From DAORIO01 sp035438585 (GTDB lineage: Bacteria; Patescibacteriota; Minisyncoccia; Phycocordibacterales; UBA9973): a DNA stretch of 19,131 nt. Under the pieces are notes generated by a model. That model ran no database searches, was not told the DNA's origin, and was given only the letters and a program-made list of their open reading frames with translations. Positions within the stretch are counted from its first letter, which is position 1, and every line of letters starts with the position of its first letter. The translations under genes and the position numbers were made by a program. The stretch covers positions 1 through 19,131 of the forward strand of contig DAORIO010000012.1 in NCBI GenBank assembly GCA_035438585.1. Reading direction: 5' to 3'. Positions 1 to 9,000 of this stretch are shown in pieces.

Positions 1-26
1 AGAGCCAGTAACTGCTGGGACAAAAG

Positions 27-272
27 TTGTTCTCTGCTTATATTATTTCTTTTTATGTTTCTGGATGGACAACAGCAGGATCTACACCAATAGCTAATGG
101 AGTAATGAATGCATTTTGGATTTGGCTTGGTTTTCTTGTTCCAGTTTTGGCAGGAAGTGCTATGTGGGGTGGAAAGTCTAAAAAAGATTCTTGGAGAATG
201 TTTTTTATAACATCTGGGTATTATTTGGTTAGCTTTTTAATTCTCGGTGCAATAATTGGAGGTTGGAAATAA
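27..272 (+). CDS. DUF1761-like small membrane protein, 5' part missing or frameshifted
   Basis: The readable part (81 residues from a TTG codon) resembles the C-terminal half of DUF1761 membrane proteins: a hydrophobic helix, a W-x-W-L-G-F segment at about residues 31-36, a charged loop with GGKSKK, and a last helix around G-Y-Y-L-V-S-F-L-I-L-G ending in a Trp. Family members are usually about 130-140 residues, so the N-terminal helices are absent. The reading frame is closed by TAA at 9-11. The frame starting at base 2 reads E-P-V-T-A-G-T-K-V-V up to base 31 and would join this one smoothly if one base near 32 were dropped. I infer a one-base frameshift (real or assembly error) near the window edge, with the true start outside. 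The function of the family is unknown. The stop lies one base from the stop of the convergent MFS gene, with no terminator between. Confidence 0.6.
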   Translation: MFSAYIISFYVSGWTTAGSTPIANGVMNAFWIWLGFLVPVLAGSAMWGGKSKKDSWRMFFITSGYYLVSFLILGAIIGGWK

Positions 273-273
273 T

Positions 274-1479
274 CTATTCCGGATTTTCGTTTGGTGTTTT
301 TATCAAAGAAAAATAAATGATTGGAATTATTGACACTAGACTAACTAGTGTAAAAGTTATTGCACTTCCGTATTTTTGCCAAACAAAAGAAGTGACAATA
401 GAAGATATAAAGAACGCCAAAGAAGAAAGCGCAAAATAAAGACCGAGTCCTGTTGCGCGGTGTTCTTTTTTTATGTGTGTTGATATCCAAGCCTTACTAG
501 CTCCTTCGTCTATTGCTGCAAATATTCCATAAAAAGCAAAAACGGATAGAAGTAAAAATGGAGAATCTATTGATCCACCTAATATGCCGTAAACTAGTGT
601 AAAAATCGCAAGACCCAAAATATAAACTTTTTTAAATCCAAGTTTGTCCGCTATTTTTCCAATGGGTAAAGAAAAAATAGCAAAAATTAAATTAAATATT
701 ATATAAGCAAGTAAGACTATGTTGTCTTTAAAGCCAATTTCAGTTGCTCGTAAAATTAAAAACATGTTCGTGCTATTTATAAGCGCAAAAAAAACTAAAC
801 CAAAAAGAATTTTTTTGTAAGAAAAACTACTTTGTTTCCAGAATTCTTTAAATCTCAATATAATCTTTTGTTGAGGAACACCTTGTGGTGTTGGAGGTTC
901 TTTTTTAAGTAGAAAAGTACAAAATACAGCAATCAACCCCGGTATTATGGCAAGTGCGAAAACTAGAGAGTAATTATTGGGGTAGATTACCAGAATAATT
1001 AATCCAATAATTGGTCCAATTAGGGCTCCTAGGGTGTCCATGCTTCTGTGGAACCCAAAAGCTTGTCCTCGAACTTCTGGTTTTGACTCGCTTGTTATCA
1101 GGGCGTCTCTTGCTGAAGTTCTAATGCCCTTTCCAAAACGGTCTAAAAACTTCGCTCCAACAACAAGTCCAATACTGCTTGTAAAACCAATTGCCGGTTT
1201 GGCAATTGCAGAGATTGCATAACCAATTTTTATAAAAATTGCACGATGTCCAGTTCTATCAGAAAGTATTCCAGAATATAGTTTTGTAAAACCTGCAAAT
1301 AATTCTGATATTCCTTCTACGAGACCAATAGCAACAACACCATACCCAATACTAGAAAGATACATCGGCATTATTGGATAAAGCATTTCACTAGCAATAT
1401 CAGTAAAAAAACTTACCAATCCAAGAATTAAGATTGTCTTTGTTACAAAAGACCATTTTTTATTTTTTATTTTTTCCAT
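274..1479 (-). CDS. MFS transporter, 12 transmembrane helices
   Basis: 401-residue major facilitator superfamily permease of the inner membrane. Seen: about twelve hydrophobic helices; an early F-T-D-I-A-S-E-M-L-Y-P motif (residues 25-35); the loop 2-3 motif G-I-L-S-D-R-T-G-H-R (70-79); a D-R-F-G-K-G-I-R motif (113-120) typical of this MFS subgroup; and a second loop copy G-K-I-A-D-K-L-G-F in the C-terminal half. The substrate cannot be read from sequence; relatives are usually annotated as drug or metabolite exporters. Two starts are possible. ATG at 1479, one base after the stop of the upstream RCC1 gene, is preferred. A TTG at 1497 would add six residues and overlap that gene by 17 bases. 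Either way translation is probably coupled to the RCC1 gene, so the two form an operon. Confidence 0.88.
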   Translation of the reverse strand: MEKIKNKKWSFVTKTILILGLVSFFTDIASEMLYPIMPMYLSSIGYGVVAIGLVEGISELFAGFTKLYSGILSDRTGHRAIFIKIGYAISAIAKPAIGFTSSIGLVVGAKFLDRFGKGIRTSARDALITSESKPEVRGQAFGFHRSMDTLGALIGPIIGLIILVIYPNNYSLVFALAIIPGLIAVFCTFLLKKEPPTPQGVPQQKIILRFKEFWKQSSFSYKKILFGLVFFALINSTNMFLILRATEIGFKDNIVLLAYIIFNLIFAIFSLPIGKIADKLGFKKVYILGLAIFTLVYGILGGSIDSPFLLLSVFAFYGIFAAIDEGASKAWISTHIKKEHRATGLGLYFALSSLAFFISSIVTSFVWQKYGSAITFTLVSLVSIIPIIYFSLIKTPNENPE

Positions 1480-1480
1480 A

Positions 1481-2908
1481 TTATTTTTTAAGTCCAATTA
1501 TGTGTATTTTTTCGCCAGCTATTTCTGAAATTTTTTCTTCGAACAATTTAGTCGACTCAAAAACATATTTAGTATCTTTTGCGCTAATTAAATTTTGAGT
1601 ATTAATTCCATGACTGTAAAGTGTATCAGCTGTGTCTATAAAAAGACTGTAGTCATACCCAGCATATATTTTTTTAATTTTATTTTTAGAATATAGTATT
1701 TGTGGTTTTGCACTATTGAATATATCGGCACCTTGTTTTTCGCTTCTGGTTTGAAATCCCCATGCATAAACTTCACCATTAATATCAAGGGCGAGAGAGT
1801 GTCTATAGCCGGCGCTTATAGATATAATTTTATCTAACCCTTCTATTTCTTTTGGTATTGAATTTGCCGGGTTTCCAGATGGGTCTTCTTTTAAATTTTC
1901 TATAAAATTTCCAAATTTACCTTGGCCTAATTGCCCGTATAAATTACATCCAAAACTCCATATTTTTCCATCAATCGTTAGGAGTAAGGCGTGGCCATAG
2001 CCAGCCGATATATCTTTAATTTTAGGAATACCTTCAATTTTTTTAGGAACTTTACTTTTTATTCCAACGGCATCTTCGTTTAAACAATCTTGATTTTGGT
2101 TGTAGCCTCTTTCTGGGTCAATAAAAGGATCATAATATCCACCAACTAAATTTAATGGACCTTGTTGGAATTGCTTAAGAATTCTTTCGCTCGAAGGGGC
2201 GCATGATCCACCCCATCCATACACTTCACCAGAGCTGTTTAGTGCAAGTGTAAATTTATCGCCAGTTGCTATTTTAACAATTCTTTCGAGCCCGTTTACT
2301 TGTACGGGGTTTGTTGAATTTTCATTAGTTCCATCTCCCAGTTGTCCTGTAAAATTTGAACCAAAACTCCAAACATTTCCATCTTCTGTTAGGATTACTG
2401 TGTGGTCATATACCGCATCAATAGAGATTACTTTTTTTGAAAAATTTATTTTAGTAGGGATTCCGTCATTTTTATTTTTAGAATCAATATATCTACCAAG
2501 TTGCCCTGCATCATTGTGGCCCCATGTATAGACTTCTCCATTTTTAGTTAATCCAACAGAATGATTATTTCCTGTTGCAATTTTTATAAATTCCGGCGCT
2601 GGTATATTAGAGTTTAAAATTATTTCTTTAGTTTTTTCTGAAATTCCAAGTTGATTGTTTGAATTTATTCCTCTAATTATTAACTGCGAAGAGTTTTTTA
2701 GATTTTCTTTTTGTGGAGTATCTAGGTTTATATTTTCTTTTGTTTCGGCATCTTGTTTGTTTTCAATTGTTATAATTCCATTAGATTCTTCTGTTTCCAG
2801 TTGGGTTTTTTTGACAGTGTGTATGTTTTTTATAGATAAAAAAATAGTTAGTAATATAAAAGCGGCGATAGCTACTATTTTAAGTATTTTTAAGTAAGAT
2901 TTTTTCAT
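1481..2908 (-). CDS. Membrane-anchored RCC1-repeat beta-propeller protein
   Basis: 475 residues. The N-terminus has Lys residues followed by one hydrophobic helix (about residues 9-26) with no clear cleavage site, so it is probably an anchor with the rest outside the cell. A Lys/Glu/Asn-rich linker follows, then RCC1-type (ATS1) repeats recognised by W-G/S-F-G-x-N-x-x-G-Q-L-G motifs: R-G-I-N-S-N-N-Q-L-G, T-W-G-H-N-D-A-G-Q-L-G, S-F-G-S-N-F-T-G-Q-L-G, a degenerate G-W-G-G-S repeat with a long insert, S-F-G-C-N-L-Y-G-Q-L-G, A-W-G-F-Q and S-H-G-I-N. That is seven, enough for a closed seven-bladed propeller. RCC1 folds are protein-interaction scaffolds; the eukaryotic Ran exchange role should not be transferred. 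It is first in an operon with the MFS gene and has a TATACT box nine bases upstream of the ATG. Confidence 0.88.
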   Translation of the reverse strand: MKKSYLKILKIVAIAAFILLTIFLSIKNIHTVKKTQLETEESNGIITIENKQDAETKENINLDTPQKENLKNSSQLIIRGINSNNQLGISEKTKEIILNSNIPAPEFIKIATGNNHSVGLTKNGEVYTWGHNDAGQLGRYIDSKNKNDGIPTKINFSKKVISIDAVYDHTVILTEDGNVWSFGSNFTGQLGDGTNENSTNPVQVNGLERIVKIATGDKFTLALNSSGEVYGWGGSCAPSSERILKQFQQGPLNLVGGYYDPFIDPERGYNQNQDCLNEDAVGIKSKVPKKIEGIPKIKDISAGYGHALLLTIDGKIWSFGCNLYGQLGQGKFGNFIENLKEDPSGNPANSIPKEIEGLDKIISISAGYRHSLALDINGEVYAWGFQTRSEKQGADIFNSAKPQILYSKNKIKKIYAGYDYSLFIDTADTLYSHGINTQNLISAKDTKYVFESTKLFEEKISEIAGEKIHIIGLKK

Positions 2909-2917
2909 GTGAAATTA

Positions 2918-2923
2918 AGTATA
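2918..2923 (-). promoter_or_regulatory. -10 box for the RCC1/MFS operon
   Basis: On the minus strand TATACT ends nine bases before the ATG at 2908. No convincing -35 box is visible at 16-18 bases. No Shine-Dalgarno sequence lies between box and start, so the leader, if any, would be only about 2-3 bases. Confidence 0.5.
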
Positions 2924-2987
2924 CACATTTTGCAAAACATATAAAATATATTTTAATTTTATTCCACAATAATAAAATTAAGGAGTG

Positions 2988-2996
2988 TGCTAATAT
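2988..2996 (+). promoter_or_regulatory. Extended -10 promoter for the giant phosphatase gene
   Basis: TGC-TAATAT, an extended -10 box, ends ten bases before the ATG at 3007. An AAGGAG string at 2979-2984 looks like a ribosome binding site but is over 20 bases from the ATG and upstream of the -10 box, so it is unlikely to serve. No clear -35 hexamer is seen. It is divergent to the RCC1 promoter within the same 98-base gap. Confidence 0.5.
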
Positions 2997-3006
2997 TAAA
3001 TTTGTT

Positions 3007-6000
3007 ATGAAAAGCTTATTGAGGCTCTTGTTTTTGTTGTCATTTATGGCTTTTTTGCCAAGGTTTGCTGTTGCGGCAACTCTTACTCATGGGGCAGCCT
3101 TAGGTGCACCTGATGATACTTCTATCAAGGTATGGGCAAGAGCCGGTAGTTCTGCTGTTTTTAAGGTTGAGTATGTTTTATCAGGCAACCCATATCCAGG
3201 AACAATTACTTCAGGGGTAACTCTATTATCGGGCGCTGATTATACTGGAGTTGTTTCTATTTCTGGGCTAACCCCAGATACTGCATATGATTATAGAATT
3301 TTACTTGATGATGTTGTTCAAGTTGGCACTGGTGCTAGCGGAACATTTACAACACAAAAAACTGAAGGAACAGCTTGCTCTTTTCGTGTTGGTTTGGCAG
3401 GTGATTTTGATGCAAGTTATCTAGGGGGTAATTTTAGCTTACTAGCTTCTTTAAAAAGTAAATCTCCTGATTTTGCACTTTTTTCAGGTGATCAAATTTA
3501 CGGACTAACTGCGGGTGATGAAGATTATTGGAATACATTTTATAAGGACAATTGGGATGAGACTAATTTTTTAAGTTTTTTAAAAGATATACCTACCGTC
3601 ATGATGTGGGATGACCACGAGTTGCCTGTAGGTAATTGGGATTCAGGTAAACTGGGTACTGGTTATCCTGCTGCACGTGAAGCTTTTGAAAATTATGAAA
3701 ACTCAAAGAATTTTTCACCACGTATTCCTGGAGAGATTTTTTTTGATTATAAAATTTGCGATACAGCTATTTTTATGGCAGACCAAAGAAGCTATCGTAG
3801 TCCGGATGATGCTTTAGATAGTGCAAATAACGACATGTTGGGTACCGCTCAAATGGCACATTTGAAGGATTGGCTTTTAAACACCGATTCAACTTTTAAA
3901 ATTATATCTGTTGGAGGAAATACAACTAAAAATTACAGTACTCACACAACTGGAGATAGTTATAGTTCTTTTCAAAATGAAAGAACTGAATTAATGAATT
4001 TTATAACAAAAAATAACATAGAAAATGTTGTATTTTTGACAGGAGATCAGCACGCTGTAACTTTATATCAAACATCTATTTCCCCAACTCAAAATTATTA
4101 TGATTTTAATGCGACTCCAACCGGTGCTTCAAACCAAAGTGCGGCATCGACATTTCCAACAACTCCATCTACAAGAGTTTGTTATAATTCCGTTCAGTCT
4201 AGGCATTATGGATATATAGATATTGATACTACGGTTTCTCCCGCAACTATTAATTTTAGAGCTTTTGATTCTTCTGAAAATAGTATTTGTAATACAACAA
4301 TTAGTGAAAATGATTTGAGTCTAGGAAAGCCAACAATGTCTTCAGCTTCAAATCAAAGTTTTAATGTAAGCGGATCAACCACTCCAATTAGTACTATAAC
4401 TATAGCAGACAATTCAACGGCAAAAATAACAGCAGCTAATGATATAAGAATTCGTATTCCAGATAGTGTGTCAATGACTTGGGATTCAACAGACACAACT
4501 GCTGTAATTGGTGGCGGTGCATCTGCAAAAGTAAGTACAACAGTAAGTTACGAAGATTCTAATAAAACTTTAGTTTTAAATGTTACAAGTAATTTTGCTA
4601 ATTCTGATTCAATAACTGTATCCGGTCTTTCTTTTACATCTTTTACAAGCTCTGTTGCCAAAACTAATTTAGGTATGGATATAAACAATGATGACGGGGC
4701 TGAAATATTAGATTCTGCAACTATTGAAATAATACCTTCATCTGGACCGGCTATTTATAGTTATAAAAATCAGGTTTTTGAACAAGGGCAATCAAACCAA
4801 GTACCACAACAGATAACTATTCTTGATGGAACAACTCCAAGTATTACTTCTGGGAACGATATTAGAATTAAAATTCCAAGTTCTTTTAATATGACTTGGG
4901 ATTCAACAGATACAACTGCTGTAATTGGTGGTGGTGCATCTGCAAAAGTAAGTACAACAGTAAGTTATGAAGATTCTAATAAAACTTTAGTTATAGATGT
5001 TACGAGTAATTTTGTTGCTGGGGATTATATAACTGTATCTGGTCTTTCTTTTACATCTTTTAGTGGAGTAAATACTTCGTCAAATATTACAATTGATATT
5101 AATAATAATGGTTCAGGAGATGCTACTGATACAAAAAGTATCCGTATTGTTACTCCTACAACTAAAGTTTGGACAGGGCTTGCAAATAGTTCTGTGTGGT
5201 CAGACCCTGAGAATTGGAGTGGGCAAACTGTTCCAGCTTCTGGAGATGATGTAGTTTTTGATTCAACTAGTGTTGTCGATGTTGTTGCCGATTATATTGC
5301 AGATAATTTAAATAGTATTACTTTGGAAACTGGGTATACTGGAACAGTAACAATTACACCATATGCTCAAGAAAATAATTTTGAAGTTTTAAACGTTAAT
5401 ACTATTACAGTAAATCAAGGCACACTTGTTTTTGAAGGTGATAGTCATCAAGATAGTGATTTGTCTACCGTAGAAAATGATGGGACTGGTTTTACTATAA
5501 ATGCTGATTCTGTTTCTGTTGGTGCTAGTGGAATTATTTCTGCTAATGGAGAAGGTTTTGAGCAGTGTCTTGGTCCAGGTTCTGCGGTAGGAAATTCTTC
5601 TGGTGGAACAGGAGGAAGTTATGGTGGAGTTGGTGGTAGAAATTTAACTTTTGCAGTTAATGCTGCTGCAACTTACGGATCAGCCACAGAACCTCTTTCT
5701 TTGGGTAGCGGTGGTTGCTATGGAGGAGGTAGTCCCGATCTTGATGGTTCAGGTGGTTCTGGTGGTGGTGCTTTAAAATTTAATATTACAACTTCAATAG
5801 ATATTGATGGAACGCTTTCTGCAAATGGAGATAATGCAAGAATTGGAACAACAAATGCAAGGTATGGAGCAGGTTCTGGAGGAAGTATTTGGATAAACGG
5901 AGGAACTCTTACAGGCTCTGGTACGATTTCTGCAAAAGGTGGAGATGCTAATGTTACAGGTTCAACTGGTGGTGGAGGAGGTGGTGGAAGAATAAGTTTG

Positions 6001-9000
6001 GCGGATACTACAGATTCTTTTAGTGGAACCATAGATGTAAGTGGCGGGTCTCCAGACACTGCTGGTGGCCACACAACAACTGGAGGACGAGGGTATGCTG
6101 GAACTGTTATATTTTCTGATACAAAAATGGATAATTTTGTTTTATCTAATACTTTATATTTGGGTAATGATGTTGATTATTCTTTTGGCACACTCAACAT
6201 TCAAAATGGAGGAACGCTCTATTTGGATAGCAATTATTTAGATGAAACAGGTGCAACTTTAACTGTAGACAACTTAGATATTGATGTTGGTGGAACGTTA
6301 TCTGCATTAGGTCTTGGTTATGAAGCAGGAGATACAAATGCCGATGGAATACCGACAGCTGGAACTTCTGCAGATCGATCGGGTGGTGGAGGTCACGGAG
6401 GAAGAGGTGGAAATAGTTCAGTTAGTTATGGTTCTACTGGAGGGGCAACTTACGGATCAGCAACTGCGCCAGTTACTCTTGGTTCTGGGCCTTATAGAAA
6501 AAATGGAGGTGCTGGAGGAGGCGCAATAAAATTGAATATTGGAGATACTGCTATCATAGACGGAACTGTAACCGTTGATGGTAAATCTGCTTCTCCTTCA
6601 ACCAATGAAAGAGGTGCTGGAGCTGGAGGAAGTATTTGGATAAACGGAGGAACTCTTACAGGCTCTGGTACGATTTCTGCAAAAGGTGGAGATGGAAAAA
6701 GATCTGGAGGAGGTGGAGGAGGGGGAAGGATAAGTGTTGTTGATGTTGATACTTATGATTTTGACGGGTCACTTCGCGTAGACGGAGGTTCGTATGATAC
6801 TAGCTCTACTACAACTGCACACGACGGATACGCTGGAACAATTGCATTTCCTACAGGTTTTGATCTTGTTGTTAGTAACACAATGTCACTCGGTAATGCA
6901 ATTGATTACACTTTTCAATCAGTAACTATAGAAAACGGAGGAACGCTTATCTTAGATATTGATCCAGCCGGAGATTCTAGTAATGGAACCGGTACAACTA
7001 TAAATGCTGCTAATTTTACTATAAATTCAGGTGGGACTCTTTCTGCTGACAGACGAGGGCATAATGATGTTACTGGGCCTTCTGGTGGTAGGGGTGCTGC
7101 GGGTACTGGTGGGCGATATGGAGGCGGTGCTCACGGAGGAAATGGCGGTGTTGGATCTGCTGCAAACGGATCTCCTGCTGGAGGAACTTCTTATGATACC
7201 TCCACTGCTCCAACAATGCCCGGAGCAGGTCATTTGGGGGGAAATAGTCTAACGCAAGGACCTGGTGTAACCATCACAACAAAAGAGGGAGACCGAGGCG
7301 GCGGGGCAATAAAATTAAACGTTACTAATAATTTAGTTGTTAATGGTGAAATAACCTCAGATGGTTATCATGGTTCTGCTGGTGGAAGTATTTGGATTGT
7401 TGCAAAAAATTATTCTGGAACAAGTGGTTTAATAACTGCAAATGGTGGAGCATGTGCGTATGGAAGCACTACAGGTTCAGGTGGTGGAGGACGTGTTCGA
7501 ATTGAATATGTAAATAAAACTTATTCAGGAACTGCGCCAACTGCGAGTTTCGGTACTTGCTCAACTGTTGCCAACAGAGGTGCTGACGGGACTGTTTCTG
7601 AAGCATCGAGCGCTGATTCAACCGCTCCTTCTTTTTCTTCTGTTTCAGTTTCTAGTGTTACCCATAATTCAGCAACAATAACTTGGTTTTCTAATGAAGA
7701 ATCTTCTACTCAAGTTGAATATGGAACTACTGTTTCTTATGGAACAACAACAACTGAAACAGATACTTCTCCTCGAGTTTTATCTCATTCGGTTAGTTTA
7801 ACTGGATTAAGTTCTTCAACTACATATCATTTTAGAGTTTTAGGAACTGATGATGGTACAAATAGTGGAGTTGGAACAGATCAAACTTTTACAACAGATG
7901 CTCCGCCAGATCTTACGGCACCTTCTATTTCAAATATAAATGTTGTTGAAGGAGTAAATTCAGCAACAATAACTTGGGATACAGATGAAACGGCTTCCAC
8001 TCAAGTTGAATATGGAACTACTGTTTCTTACGGAACAACAACAACTGAAACAGATACTTCTCCTCGAGTTTTGTCTCATTCGGTGGAAATTACAGGTCTT
8101 GTAGAGTCAACAACATATCATTTTAGAGTTGTTTCAAAAGACGCAAGTACAAATACTGCAACTAGCTCTGATCAAACATTTACTACTGCATCTTCTGATT
8201 CGACAGCACCTATTTTAAGTAATATAACCGCAAGCTCAGGAACAAATACAATAAGTATAATGTGGACAACAGATGAGTCTAGTTCGTCTATTGTTGAATA
8301 TGGAACAACATCGTCTTATGGAAATATTACAGCTGAAACAGATACATCACCAAGGGTTACTTCTCATTTGGTTACAATATCTAACCTGATTAATTGTACT
8401 AGTTATAATTTTAGAGTTAAATCTAATGATGCACTTTCAAATTTAGCAACAAGTAGTAATGCGGTTATTAAAACACTAGGTTGTCCTAAGTATGGCTCTG
8501 TTGCTGTTAATCCAAGTGTTATTTATTTTACTAGTATAAATAATTCAAATAATCAAAGTACTAATAATTCTGAATTTAAGTTTTTGGTTGATTTGAAAGA
8601 AGGAATGACTCATCCTGATATTAAAAAACTTCAAGAATTTTTGAATTCAAAAAATATTTTTGTTGCAATATCTGGTGTTGGTTCTGTCGGAAAGGAAACA
8701 AATTTCTTTGGTCCTGCCACTAAAAATGCAGTTATAAATTTCCAAAAGAAAAATAATATTTTGCCTTCTCTTGGATTTGTTGGACCAAAAACTCGTGAAT
8801 TCATAAATGGGTTATTGGGAGGTGGTACTCAAACACCTATAGTTGTAATACCAGAAAAAAATACTCCGTCTGAATTTGTTTTTTCTATAAATATGAAAGT
8901 AGGAACCGTAAACGAAGAAGTTAGAAATCTTCAAAAATTCTTAAATCAAAATGGATTTATTGTGGCAACTTCTGGGCCAGGTTCGGTAGGAAATGAAACA

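Noticed and set aside
1481..2908. RCC1 protein as a Ran-type nucleotide exchange factor
   Set aside because: Bacteria lack Ran; the repeats only show the propeller fold, and the N-terminal membrane helix places it at the cell surface.
2979..2984. AAGGAG as ribosome binding site for the giant gene
   Set aside because: It lies more than 20 bases from the ATG and upstream of the -10 box, so it would not be in the mRNA.
5718..6074. 118-residue proline-rich minus-strand frame
   Set aside because: It is the antisense shadow of the glycine-rich blocks: GGN codons read backwards as NCC give runs of Pro. The plus frame has signal peptide, repeats and domains that account for the DNA.
7027..7252. Ser/Arg-rich minus frame and Leu/Glu-rich plus frame over the third glycine-rich block
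   Set aside because: Both arise from repeated GGA/GGT codons of the real frame read out of phase; no start signals and no family resemblance.
7708..8084. Spaced direct repeats as a CRISPR or mobile-element signature
   Set aside because: The repeats are in frame, encode matching FnIII-like domain cores and have only two copies; there is no spacer pattern and no transposase.
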